Source of the DNA: Clitopilus passeckerianus
Lineage: Eukaryota; Basidiomycota; Agaricomycetes; Agaricales; Entolomataceae
Reading direction: 5' to 3'
Assembly: GCA_944990035.1 (NCBI GenBank)
Contig: CALYLX010000098.1
Coordinates: 248,001 to 312,000, forward strand
Length of the DNA stretch: 64,000 bases
The position numbers and the translations under genes were made by a program. The notes beneath the pieces were generated by a model. It saw only the letters and a program-made list of their open reading frames with translations. It was not told the origin of the DNA and ran no database searches. Below, in pieces: positions 44,763 through 56,163 of the stretch; the stretch's first letter is position 1, and every line of letters begins with the position of its first letter.

Positions 44763-46352
44763 GGCAAATTTCAGCAGTAGATTGAGAATTCAACGTTCAA
44801 GAACAAACTTGGAGGAGGTGAGGATTTCGATTGAGTCCGAGAAATGTGAGATCATCCCTTTATACCAGTATTGTTTCCTAGCGTAATCGCGATAGACATC
44901 ATGGCACCTAACCGGTGTCGATTCGTCGCAAGCACGGCTCTGGATGAATAACCGTACGTTTGACTTGTCATCTGGGGAACGTCAGATCCTGCATAAAGTT
45001 ATGACATAAAGCCAGCTGCATTCGGAAAGCCAACCGAAGGGTACCTTATTAAGGCTGAAAGCACCCATTTTTGGCCCTATCTCCGAAGGTGCCGGTGATT
45101 GCCGACCATTGTGGCCCGCCAAGCCAGGTTGAATCCTTCCTCCTGGTTTGGACGCGTACACCTTTGCTTGAAAGCGAAGTATTCCCAATATGTATGACTA
45201 CTCTAGTTCGTCACGAAGCAAATGGGGCGTATCCCTACGAATCCTGCAGTGCTTGAATGGCTAGACTCCCAAGCTGGCGTGGCTCTCGTCTACAGAACTC
45301 ATCAAACAGAACGAATGTCATTGAACGATGAACTTAGCCTGAAAGCGCTTTCTGTGATTATCCACGGTAACGGCTGGGCTATGAAGAACTCAAACACATT
45401 GTTTTCTGATGCCCTTATTCAAAAGTTCTCATATCGTTATAGGTTCCACCTCAGGTCATTACTCGGTATCTAGTTCTAATCTAGTACAAGAATGGGCCGT
45501 CGCTACTGTAATGAAGAAATCATCATCATTTACCTGAGGTCCCTGGTCCAAATGGCCAATGTAACATCTCATTGATGTATCTGGACCAGATTCATTGGTT
45601 AGCTGGAAATCTTCGCTGACTCTGGGCGACCCCAGTCAACCTTAGAACTGCTTGGCTATAAGATGGTAATCAAGAGATTCTTGTCATCGCTAGCTGATGC
45701 CCGCAACAACTAAAGGCCCAGCTGTGACTGGCCAATGCTAATGCACCGTGTGGCTCGACGGGCAATCCGATTCGATTCAGGAGCTTCACTGATTGGAACT
45801 CGTCGAGCGATTTTTTTGTTCCCTCTTCGTCTCTATCATCCGTTGTTGTAAATGAGATGCCTTCTCATTGCGCAGAACGCCTCCGCTCCCCGAGATATCG
45901 TCTTCAGACGTTGGCCTCGCGCAACACGATTGTATACAGAATATCCTCATCTTTGAAGTTCCGAGATTTAACGTGGTGCAACGGCGTTTTTGAAAGCACA
46001 CCCCTCGTTTCTCGCCAACGCTTCGATGCACTAGATGGCCAACCCTGGCATCCTCCACTTCGGTGTCATAGGGCACATCCCTGCTGCCCAAAGTCAGATA
46101 AACAGGCACCACAATGAGGCGTGCACTCTTACTAACGTTATTGTTTGACCATCGAGAAGGGATTGTGGAATTTGCCGAGTAAACGGGGATGGCTGATTGC
46201 TTTGGACAGAATTATGCAAGGTCACTAGGCGCTTCCTGCAACATCAGTGGGGTAGCGTGGCCCTGCCATGGCTCAAAATCGAGCACCTTGAAATAGTAAA
46301 TGTAGATTAGTGCGTAATACGAGTGGCCTTTGCGCCGTAAGTTGATTTAACC
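44763..46352. other. Gene-poor region
   Basis: Apart from the dehydrogenase promoter, no feature was recognised. Open frames here are short and unsupported. Confidence 0.35.
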
Positions 46353-46500
46353 GTGGAAGGAGCGAAAGAGTATTTTGCCGCTATGGCGAAGAAATATGAT
46401 GATGAGTTGAACTATGAGCATAGCGGGATGCAACGCACCAATTTGGAGTCCTTATACACGCAGATTTCCCAGCGACAGTATATCGTTTCACCCTCTGGAT
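46353..46500 (+). pseudogene. Detached 3' fragment of an F-box gene
   Basis: This stretch codes for VEGAKEYFAAMAKKYDDELN and YEHSGMQRTNLESLYT. The F-box gene at 41429-43074 ends with the closely similar VTGAEMYFAAMAKKYNVELN and YEHGGIESSDFETFYIHT. Only the last 45 or so codons are present, with no start and no F-box, so it is a relic of a duplication or of a longer lost copy. Confidence 0.7.
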
Positions 46501-46620
46501 ACTCAAAAATACTACTAATCTCTTAAAAGCAGTCCATTATCCATGGTTTACGCCCTTCAGATCGCTTTATACAGTTATTCATTGGGAGACGATGGGATGT
46601 CATAAATACATTTATTATAA

Positions 46621-47800
46621 CTACAACCGCGGCTTAACCTCATTCAACAACCCAACTGGATCCAACACCCCTCTAGGATACGGCACCAGCGCCCCTCTAA
46701 CATGTTCCGTCCCACCATCCACGACCAAAATTTGCCCCGTAATATACGAAGCAGCCTCACTGAACAAAAACACCGCCGCATTCGCGCAGTCTTTAGGGTC
46801 TCCATCTCGTCCAACGCAGGAAGGGAGTGAAGGGCCAGGTGTGCCGGCTGGTCGGAGAGGGCTGGCGAGACGGTCCATGCCTGCGGTGTTGGCGATGGGG
46901 CCGGGGGCGATGACGTTTGAGCGGACGCCATGGGGGCCTTCTTCGACGGCGAGGACGTAGGAGAGGGCGTCGATGCCTGCTTTGGCTGCTGAGAGGTGGG
47001 CTTGGAATGGGGTACCTAGTAGACGTGATTCAGAATCTGTTCGCTGTTCGAGCCGAGGTGTGAAGTCAAGTACCTCGTCTCTGGAAGGTCGCTGTGATAT
47101 GAATGTAGGAGCCACGAGATACCCGGACGTGAGGCAAAGTTGCCTTGATAGTGTTGAATGTTCCAAGCTGAAACGTGCGGAACTCAGTAAGGACGTAAAT
47201 CTTGTGAAGAGCAACATCAAGTACTCACCGTATCGATGCTTACGACCGTCTTAAATGCATTCTCGGAAAGAAGAGATATTGGTGCAAGGAAATTGCCCGC
47301 AGCGCCTGAAAAACACGTCTGAATACCTTGCGATTACCCGAAGAAGAGGCATACCACAGATAACGAAGTCAATCCGGCCCAACTTCTCAATAGCCTTCTT
47401 TGCTGCTTCGTGCAGCATCTTGGGTTCCCGAACATCTGCCTGAGCGGGGATGCACACCCTCCCTGTCGCCTCAGATAGCGCCTTAGAAGTCTCCACTAAG
47501 CGTTCTAGACTAAAGCAGGATCCATTTCGGTATATGACAGCACGTTCTTTCCAATAGAACTCACGTCCTCCCAACGATAACAGCGTCTGCTCCATGCTTC
47601 ATCTACGAGTCCGCACATTCCAGTCAGTATTCGCAAGCCGAGAAAGAACAACCAACAATTGAACCCACCATAGCCTCAGTCATTACACGCCCAATCCCCG
47701 ACCCGCCACCAGTAACAAACACCACCTTTCCCTTGAAGATATCAGGCCTGAACACCTTTGTAGAGTCAACGATGGGGACGATATGAGCTTCCGGGGCCAT
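46621..47800 (-). CDS. Peroxisomal 2,4-dienoyl-CoA reductase-like SDR (Sps19 type), copy 1
   Basis: A multi-exon minus-strand gene. The start is MAPEAHIVPIVDSTKVFRPD, followed by GKVVFVTGGGSGIGRVMTEA with an intact T-G-x-x-x-G-x-G NADPH site. ATGRVCIPAQADVREPKMLH, LGRIDFVICG spliced to AAGNFLAPISLLSENAFKTV, and DTLGTFNTIKATLPHVR follow. The active-site region HLSAAKAGIDALSYVLAVEE with VRSNVIAPGPI matches the dienoyl-CoA reductase branch, which lacks the usual catalytic tyrosine. DPKDCANAAVFLFSEAASYI and TGQILVVDGGTEH come next. The protein ends in P-R-L, which fits the relaxed peroxisomal targeting signal [SAPC]-[KR]-L. The enzyme removes a double bond during beta-oxidation of polyunsaturated fatty acids. 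The next gene is its tandem paralogue. A TATA element lies near 47851-47858. Confidence 0.86.
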
Positions 47801-48151
47801 GATGGTTGGAGAGGCGAAGGGCGCTTCTTCGATTCATTTAGCACCTGTCATTTATAAAGCTGCCATATGATGGTGGTTTGCGAGATCATTCTTCCGTCCA
47901 TATGGAAGGAAGCTACCTCCGGCATTTCTAACGAATGCGATGAAACCCGTAGCGTGCCAGAGCGCGTAAAAGCGCGGCGATTTTGAAGCTTAGAGGACGT
48001 TGAAGGTGGCCGAATTCAAGGTTCATGTCAGTGGCAGTGCTGACAGCGAGTTGGACGGCGAAGATTACAATTCTATCGACGGTATCGAGTAATTTAGTCT
48101 ATATACAGCAGTAGTACTCTACAAGACATTCACTTTAAATATCAGAGTAAT
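47801..48151. other. Spacer between tandem reductase genes
   Basis: It contains the promoter of copy 1 (TTTATAAA, 47851-47858) and the 3' end of copy 2. Confidence 0.4.
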
Positions 48152-49333
48152 CTATAACCTAGGTTTAATCTCAGCATCCATACTCCCAGGATCCAAAACC
48201 GCCTGAGGATACGGAACCCTTCCCAACGAAAGGTGCGTCGACCCTCCATCAACAGGCAGCACCTGTCCAGTGATATACGACGCAGCATCACTAAACAAGA
48301 ACACAGTCGCATTAGCAACATCCTTTACATCCCCATCCCGGCCAACAGGTGAAGGAGCATGAGCTTTGGCAGCCTTGTTGCTCTTCAGGCTGAGGCGGTC
48401 CATCCCTTCTGTTCCGGCGATGGGACCGGGGGAAATGACGTTTGAACGGACGCCGTGGGGTCCTTCTTCGACTGCGAGGACGTTTGAGAATGCATCTACG
48501 CCTGCTTTTGCTGCGGATACGTGGGCTTGGAAAGGTGTACCTGGAGAGACGACCCTGAGCTAACAGAAGAGGACTGACAAACGCGGTGTAGCTACCTCTG
48601 TAGTGTAGCGTAGCGCTGACATGAAGATACGAGCCCTTGGATGCTCTGACATGGGGTAGTGTGGCTTTGACGGTGTTGAAAGTTCCGAGCTGTCCGTAGC
48701 TCATTTGAACATACATTCACTCGGTTTCGGGGAATAAACGTACGGTGTCAATGCTGATAACAGTCTTGAAAGCATTCTCCGACAAGCCAGAAATGGGAGC
48801 CAAAAAGTTTCCAGCAGCGCCTAATTGAAAACATCTTCAACATTCTATTTCCCAGGTGAATCCGAGAACAAATGCACATACCACAGATAACGAAGTCGAT
48901 CCTGTCGAACTTCTCGATAGTCTTCTGGACGGCCTCCTGAAGCGTCTTAGGCTCACGCACATCCGCTTGCGCAGGTATACACGTCCTCCCCGTAGCTTCC
49001 GAAAGCTCTTTCGCAGTTTGCGTTAATCTGTCAAGTCTATATCACACTGTCAGTACAACCGTTCCATGCCTCGGTCCCGGACTCCCGGAGACATCAACTC
49101 ACTTTCGCCCAACAATCACAGAATCTGCTCCATGACGCATCTACAGCAACATTGCACGTTTGAGCGCCGTTTCAAGAGGGTTTTCAGATCGTATAACTCA
49201 CCATTGCCTCTGTCATTCCACGACATATCCCAGAACCTCCTCCTGTACAGAACAGCACCTTGCCCTTGAACAAATCAAGCTTAAACACAGACGTCGAATC
49301 AGCTATAGGTTGAACATAAGCTTCAGGTGCCAT
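48152..49333 (-). CDS. Peroxisomal 2,4-dienoyl-CoA reductase-like SDR, copy 2 with altered cofactor motif
   Basis: Tandem paralogue of the gene at 46621-47800 with the same exon plan. It starts MAPEAYVQPIADSTSVFKLD and continues GKVLFCTGGGSGICRGMTEA. The third glycine of the T-G-x-x-x-G-x-G cofactor motif is a cysteine here (TGGGSGIC). The rest matches copy 1: TGRTCIPAQADVREPKTLQE, AAGNFLAPISGLSENAFKTV, DTLGTFNTVKATLPHVRASK, the active-site HVSAAKAGVDAFSNVLAVEE, VRSNVISPGPI and YITGQVLPVDGG. It also ends P-R-L, a probable peroxisomal signal. The insert after MDRL differs between copies (SLKSNKAAKAHAPSPVG here). The glycine change could weaken NADPH binding or change its geometry; all other signs are of a functional gene. 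Confidence 0.82.
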
Positions 49334-49997
49334 TTTATCGCCGCGTCAAGTATCAAAAGCAGTTCAAAGACCGTAAAGCCAGAAAGTCGTGAAGGTGATG
49401 GCGATGGACACCATTCTGAGCGCTGTTTATGGGTTTGAACAAAATCAGGCTAAAGCGCTTATTTCGGCTTTCGGGTGTTTTGATTACCGGGACCTGGAGC
49501 CACGCGTTCAAGACCCTGTTCCTGAAAAAGGAAAATGCGGGGAAGTACTCCATCCACGATTGGGCAGCATTTCCGTTGACTAAAGCGTGAGGGCAAATGT
49601 AAGCGGTGGAAGCGGGAAGCACGCTGAGGTATGGTAAGGAATTGCATAACTTGTTTCTTGGCGAGCGGGGAAGAGGGGAGATATCTGAATTGACCGCATG
49701 CATACGTATAGACAGTAAGAAAGACTAAGGAGAACATTATACAACCATTTATCGAGAGACATCGGGGCACTCAAAAGACACAAGTGAGTTATATGAACAC
49801 GTACGTAGTAAGTATGCGTATCGGAATGGGGTGGAATACGTAACGAGGTAAATGAAATGAACAAGGAAGGAGAGTCGTTTGTTGAGAAACCAGAGCACCA
49901 ATATAAGCGATCAACTAATGTTGCAGATAAACACCGAATTAACCATCAAGAGCCTTCCCAGCACCGAGTTTCGAGAGAGAATGCATAGGAAACACAT
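49334..49997. other. Intergenic spacer
   Basis: Between the start of the reductase copy 2 and the 3' end of NAP1. No gene recognised; frames on both strands are unsupported. Confidence 0.35.
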
Positions 49998-51512
49998 CTA
50001 CTGGTTCCTACATTCTTCTGCGTTTACGTTTTGAGCATTGGCGCCACCACGTCGTGCTTTTCCTACGGCACCGCGACGACGAGGTGCAGGTGCGTCCTCA
50101 TCGTTATCAGATTCCTGTCAGAGGGAACGGTCAGATACGAAAAGAAACAACAGTGCGTAGAATGACCTGCCTCATCAAATTCACCCTCCTCACCCTCTCC
50201 GTCTTCGTCATCACTGATATCTTCGAAATCCTCGTCGTCCTCTTCGATCATCTCGAACTCCAGAGCTTTACCTGTAAACCAGTCGACTGCTCTGGGGATG
50301 ACCTGTTCAAAGGTAGTTAGCAGGTGCAAGTTTGGGGAAAAAGTAACGACAAACCTTCTCCTTGAGGTCTTCACCGAGCTGGTAGTCTTCCTCAAGCTTA
50401 TCTTCAAGCTCCTCAAGCTCCTCATCGTCGATCTCGCCAGTTGCAAGCGCCTCGGGAGTGGGTGGTACAGGTGGGCTGAAGAAGTTGAAGAACGAATCGG
50501 TGGGTCGAGCTTTTCGGACGAGACGTGTCCTGTTGGTGTCTGTTCAAAATCTCACATCAGTTGGCAAGTACGAAGATAGTCGTCAAAATCTCCTACTCTT
50601 ATTCCTCTGCTTCTTGATCTCGAATTCCTTGGTGAGATCCTTATCTTCCTTCCAGCGGATCTCGGTACCAATAGCGCGATCGTAGACGAAATCGCCTGAG
50701 TAGCCGACCTCCTCCTGATATAGGTATGTCTTCTCGAGAACCTCGTTCTCAAAGAACTCGTTTTGGCTGAAGATGAAGACGATCTTGAATCCAGGCTTGG
50801 ACTGCTTGGACTCGTCGAGGTATTCCAGCCGTACATCGATGAGTTGCTTTAGAGCCGCCTCATCACGCTCCGTTATCATGTCGCTGAGGACGATGTGGTT
50901 GCGAAGTGCAGTGAGCCAGAACTCGGGGATTCCGTTAGGTGATGGTGTGACGTCCGCAGGAAGTTCTTGGTACTCTTCATCGTCCTTCTTCGTTTGCTCT
51001 TCACCAGCCTTCACCTCCTCCCTCGTCGCAGATTCGGCACCAGAGATGATAGCATTCCGTCTTGCGTACAAAGGCTTCTGCAGTTCAAGATACTGGGAAC
51101 AAGTCTCATCAGATCAGTATCATAGAATAGAGACAAGATCTCACACCTTCTTCTCGAGCTCGAGACATTCGCGCTTGTACTTGTTCTGGAGCTCGGTCTG
51201 CTTCACCTGGACACCCTTCAGAGCCTCGATGTTGGCCTTGACTTCGTTCGGTAGGCTCTCGATGTACCCTGAACTCCTCCCAACCAAACCTGCCAGCTTC
51301 CCATGCACCATTCCCAACATGTGCTGCTGAAGCGCATTCAGCTGCGAGCCAGCCCCCTCGTCCTCCTCAGCATCGCCAGGCTCTTTATCTTCCGCGATAT
51401 CGGGTACAGTAGGTCTCGACAATCCCAACGAGATGGGAGCCTGATTCAGCGGTGTATTTTGTGGTGTCGGCGCTGTGATGTTCGAGTGCGAGATCGGTAC
51501 GTTGGACGACAT
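49998..51512 (-). CDS. NAP1: Nucleosome assembly protein NAP1
   Basis: A minus-strand gene of four to six exons for the histone H2A-H2B chaperone NAP1, which shuttles histones and helps assemble chromatin; in yeast it also acts with the Gin4 septin kinase pathway. The N-terminus is disordered, then the NAP domain starts at [20 protein letters not shown] with [20 protein letters not shown] (the dimer helix). [52 protein letters not shown] and [20 protein letters not shown] come next. [11 protein letters not shown] is followed by [12 protein letters not shown] and an acidic tail ([20 protein letters not shown]). The C-terminus is basic and ends E-C-R-N-Q, a CaaX-like box comparable to the ECKQQ end of human NAP1L1. 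The gene looks intact. Confidence 0.93.
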
Positions 51513-51909
51513 TTTACTGCAGTTTTCGCTGATAAAATTCTGCAGAGACGAGCACCGAACACGGGGGTTACAGGGATGAAGGGGCTTAAGGCAGATGCCA
51601 AAGATAAAAAATCCGCTGAGCCATCAGGCCCGAAGCGGAGTTTCGGATGTTTCCGACTCCATTCTTGGCCAATGCGGCACCGCCTTTCTGGCAGTTCGTT
51701 TACCTGTAATAGGAAGCGCCCGGTACCAATATGGCACCAAACGTCGGTTTTTAGCTATATTTTGCCTCAGTAATCCTACAAGTATCGTCTATAATAGACA
51801 TATGTACGCGGTATGACCCGATTCGAATTAGTTCTACCCATTTCTAGATCATCCGCAGTACTCAGATGATCCAGCGCCATTCAATTAATAGAAAGGGTCG
51901 GTTAAGCGT
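51513..51909. other. Spacer, NAP1 promoter
   Basis: Between the NAP1 start and the 3' end of the P450 gene. No gene recognised. Confidence 0.35.
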
Positions 51910-54023
51910 TCATGAAGGTACAGACGTGTCCCATGTTCTCCTGATAACCTCGGCGTGTTTCTCCGACCTAGGAAGAATACGAAACGGAAAGGCTTCGGGT
52001 TCTCTGTGGATATGTTTAGCTGTCATCACTATTAGAGATATGAGGACAAGAACTCACGTAGTGATACCGGAAGTACACAGCTCCGGGTTCACAGTCATTG
52101 GCTTCCCTGCTTCGTCAAGGGCAGGGAGGATTTTAAATCCCCAGATGATGCGCGTGGCTGCGAGCCATACCGCCTTTGAACCTAGATAACGACCTGGGCA
52201 TATCCTATTTACGCAATTGAGCAGGGGTTTGGGAGATGAAGTAGGGGGTGGACACACCTCCGACCGGATCCGAAACCAAAATGTCCATCCAAAAAGAGCT
52301 CGGTTTGGCTCGCCGCCTTCACTTGACCATTCTCAAGAAACCTTTCAGGCTTGAAGACGAGGGGTTCTGGGAATATTTCAGGGTTGTGCTATAGATTGTG
52401 AGCATCAGATTGAGAACTTGGCTGAAGATTGCAGATGGAATACCTGCAACGACCATATACAGGGTATGATCGTTGTCCCAGCCTTAATCTTGATAAAGAG
52501 GTATTCATTTAGCACTGATATCCGATATGAGGACAGAAGCAGTGTGGCCGACCTTAACTCCCTTATACATGTCATCAGCGTCAGAATAATGGGGTATGCC
52601 ACCTGGAACCACAGGCATCCATCGAAATAGCTCTTTAGTCAGAGCCACGCAATAAGGAAGCTGTTCGAGGTGTTCGAAGCCAGGTATCGTGTCTCCTCCT
52701 GAGCCGATGACGGCATCGATCTCTTGCTGGGCCCTATGGAACGCCTCTGGGTTAGAGACCATTGCCATAAGGAACCATAGGAGTGCGCCTGCAATTGTGC
52801 CGGTTCCTGCCTCGAGTGATGTCCCAGCGACTAAGAGAGGGGTTGTGAATTGATCGTGATTAGATTTGAGGGGACTGAACGTACTATACGATAGAGCCAC
52901 TAAATCAAGGCCGAGTTTTTCTTGTTGATCCCAAAGGCATGCGGCAAAGCATTCCCGATCTGCTTCCCCCCTTTCCAACGATGCTTTAACTCTAAGCGCA
53001 AATCGGGAGAACACCTTGGTATGTCGATTAATCATTAGGTTCGACCTGGGTAGATCACGAAAGAGGACACACCTTAACTTCATACTCATGCTTCTTTGTC
53101 GCCGCCGTCCTCCAAGGCGCCAAAAAGTCCGGTAATATCTCGTCGAGAATCGGAAACGTATCGACCAGATGAGCCCCGGGTGCAATCTCCTGCACAAACT
53201 CCTCCAGCAGTTTTGTAATCTCAGCCAAGTCGTCGTCTTCCACTGCCGGTATGCCATAGGTGAGGTCGAGAACGAGCGAGGCGGCGTAGCGTTTCATATT
53301 GATCATTGCTTCCTCCGGCCGAGTGAGCATGTCGTACATGAGTTTGCTAGTCTGGAATTCGAGCTTCTGATCGTATGTGCCGACTCCTGGTGGCACAACA
53401 CAGGTTGATCAGGGCGATTACAGTTTGCAGAGTGTGGGTTGCTTACTCTTCGGCTGAAGCATTTGGTGGAATGCGGCGCGTTGCTTTTTGAGCTCGGCTC
53501 CATACGGTAGAAAGACTAGACGTTGGTTTTTTGACTGGTATTTCTGAGCAAATATGAAAGGCGGCCGTGAGGAGTAGTTGTGGGATCTGCGAACAAGCTA
53601 TAGCGGAATTAGGCTATTGCCTCGAGTATTTCTGCATGAAAACTCTAAGGCTAACCAATTCTTCGACATCTTCGGCTTTGTTGAGGATGAGCATCTCTTG
53701 GCCGGCCATTGATAATTTCACAATAGGCCCTGATCAGAAGTTAGCACGACTGTGAACTTGGACAGAGAAAGGTTTCCCTCACCGTATATTTGGCTCAGCC
53801 TTTCATAATACTTCCAGTTCTGGTATTTTGGGACTACAAATAAATGCCCTAGTAATGGCCATCCTCCAGGCCCAGGAAACGAGGGAGACCGATACGCTCC
53901 AACGAGCTTCCAGAAAGCGTAGAAAGCTCCAGGAATCAGGGTCCACAGTGAACGCTTGATTGGTCCAGTCCCAATGAGCTGGTGATATTTTGAGAGCAAC
54001 AGAACAATGAAAGGCACTGGCAT
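51910..54023 (-). CDS. Cytochrome P450 monooxygenase
   Basis: A multi-exon minus-strand gene for a microsomal P450 of about 520 residues. The N-terminus is a membrane anchor (MPVPFIVLLLSKYHQLIGTG), and the proline hinge is SPSFPGPGGWPLLGHL. The I-helix reads LLVAGTSLEAGTGTIAG, with the A-G-T region for oxygen activation. KELFRW carries the ExxR pair, FKPERFL is the PERF motif, and the haem loop HFGFGSGRR is split by an intron from ICPGRYLGSK, joining to the F-x-x-G-x-R-x-C-x-G consensus with its haem-binding cysteine. The last exon adds PFRILPRSEKHAEVIRRTWD and ends at the TGA 51910-51912. All key residues are present. The substrate cannot be told from the sequence; no biosynthetic backbone gene lies nearby. 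Confidence 0.9.
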
Positions 54024-54895
54024 ATTTGGGGTGTTGTAGCTGATTAGGCTGGCTCATACTTTCAGGAAGCTTTATATTGCGCCAATGGCTAATTCGCCTC
54101 CAGCTCGGAAGTGAAAGATCTCGGCGGACGAGTATTCATTTCATTTCAACTTTATGCGAGAAATTGTGTAAGCGGAAACGCTCTGAAGGCTCGTAGAATC
54201 TAAGATCGTCGGTTTAGGGAAAGTCTAGGGTATAGCTGAGATAGGTATCAATATATCAGGCGAGTCAGAGCCAGTCTGCATGGGGTTGGCGACATCGGAC
54301 TATCTTGGGATTACAACGCGGCTTGTCAACATAATTCGGGCAGCGGTGTGAAGGAAATTCGAGAGGCAACCAAGTAGGTCTGGGAGTTCCAGGTCATGCT
54401 GTCAGAGCAAGCCGAGAAAGTCTACTTTAGCTTGAAGATGACGGAAGAAAGAGTCAAAGTATCAACGCGACTGCGAAGGTCTCAATCGTGCGCTGAGAGA
54501 TCTCCAAGACCCAAACACACTCTGCACGCACACACCTCAGTGTATGTGCCAATACCATTGACAGAAGTATGTATTCCGATTGACGTTGGGTTTCTGCTCG
54601 CGCAAAATATGTATTACTCTGCCTACTTGTCTATATACTGTAGGTACCATGTATGCTAAGTGAGCGGGATTCGTGTGCGCGAAATAGGTAGAGCAACGTG
54701 TGCGAGTTATACAATGATTTTCTCCTTCGATGCGGTGCAATATATGTAAGTTAAATGAGTGACTGTTACACTAAAAATACAAGATGGGAGCCGGTCGACG
54801 ACTGAGAGCGGGTGTCTAGCACGAGGCATCAAGCCATATATAGTACACGAGTGGCCCATAGGGAACCATCCCAGAACAGGAGAAGGGTCGTTAAA
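54024..54895. other. Spacer upstream of the P450 gene
   Basis: Nearly 900 bases without a recognisable gene, between the P450 start and the 3' end of the LPMO gene. Confidence 0.35.
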
Positions 54896-56047
54896 TCATG
54901 AGAGTTGCTCGGGGTGGTGGTAGTGGTGGCCAGAGGTGATGAGGTCGCGCATGATACGGGATAAGCGATGGGGATGAGCAGAAGGGGTGGAACGGGCCGC
55001 GACCTTGATAGAGGCGGTGGACTTGCTACCCTTCTTGAGCTTGCATGATCCAGAGCCTGAGGACGATTTCTTGGTGGTGGTAGGCTTGGCGCCTCCAGTG
55101 GAGGTGGGCTTGCCACTGCCTTTGGTGGACGTCGGCGAGCCGGAACCGTTGTCGCTGCCAGAGTCATCATCCCCACTATCGTCGTCTCCTGATGCACCAC
55201 CGTTGATGAAGGAGGCGATCTTGGGGCCAGGGAAGACGTAGTTGACCCTGGCGTTGAAGGCGTTCTTGTCGAGGATGCCGGGGTCGTTGTCACTGTAGGC
55301 ACCGGGAAGGGAGACCAGGTCTGAGGCAGTGGGCTTGCCGGTCCCTGAACCACCAATCTTGAGCTGAGCACAGGAAGGGTAGAACTCGGCACCTCCTTGT
55401 TGCTCAGCAAGGTGAAGGGCGATGATTTCATGACGGATCAGGTAGTTTCCAGGTGCAATATTCGAGGGAAGTGTGACATCGGCCGTCTTCGCCGCAACTG
55501 GAGGGAATGACGGTCAAAATGCATTACCCGGAAGTAGTGAGGATGGGAACTTACACAAGGTGTTATCCTGATTCCAGTCGTCATTAGAGTCACGAGCAAT
55601 CTCCTGGATCTTGAACCATTTGGCTTTTGTAGAATCGAACTTGTCGCAAGTCGTGTCACCGCAGGATGCCATGTAAGTGAGCATAGGGCCAGTGTTGTGG
55701 GGCCACTGGAAGATGGATCAGTATCATCAATGCATGAGAGGGGTGTAGACAATTACCTTCGAGAGGTCGCCACCTCTCCAGTCGAAGGTGAGCTTGGAGC
55801 CAGGATTAGCATCGGCTACGAGACTGGCTGGAGTGGCGTCAGGTCCACAGTTCACGTCCGCGTTCTTAGCGCCTTTCACTGGGTCAACATGGCTGATTTG
55901 ACGAATGATGCTTGGTTTTTTGGGGCCGTTCGGTACGTTGCCGATGAAAGACTTGCCGTCGATCGTGATTTCGTGTACGAAGCCATGAGCCTGAACGTAG
56001 GCAGCCGCGAGTAGAGGCACAAGGAAAGAGAGAGAAGTCTTCATCAT
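54896..56047 (-). CDS. AA9 lytic polysaccharide monooxygenase
   Basis: A three-exon minus-strand gene for a secreted copper enzyme that cuts cellulose or hemicellulose oxidatively. The signal peptide ends ...LLAAAYVQA, leaving His as the first mature residue (HGFVHEITIDGKSF), which forms half of the copper histidine brace. The second brace histidine is in WPHNTGPMLTYMASCG, and RHEIIALHLAEQQGGAEFYP and SCAQLKIGG hold the outer-sphere histidine and axial tyrosine. The position of the usual Gln in Q-x-Y is Glu here (E-F-Y). After the catalytic domain there is a Ser/Gly/Asp-rich linker (GASGDDSGDDDSGSDNGSGS), a Lys/Ser stretch (KPTTTKKSSSGSGSCKLKKG) and a histidine-rich end (SGHHYHHPEQLS). No CBM1 module is present. 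A TATA element lies at 56157-56163 on the minus strand. Confidence 0.92.
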
Positions 56048-56156
56048 AAACGAGGGGCAATGAAGCTGGAATGCAGCAAGGAGTTGCTCAGCGAAAGGTG
56101 AAAAAGAGAGGAAGGGAAAAGTAGACTATACCAAATTCAAGGCGGGAGACCCTCGT

Positions 56157-56163
56157 CTTTATA
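56157..56163 (-). promoter_or_regulatory. TATA box of the LPMO gene
   Basis: TATAAAG on the minus strand, about 110 bases before the ATG. Fits an inducible secreted-enzyme promoter. Confidence 0.5.

Noticed and set aside
43435..54023. A secondary-metabolite gene cluster built from the SDR genes and the P450
   Set aside because: No synthase, terpene cyclase, transporter or regulator lies among them, and the reductases and NAP1 are primary-metabolism or housekeeping genes.
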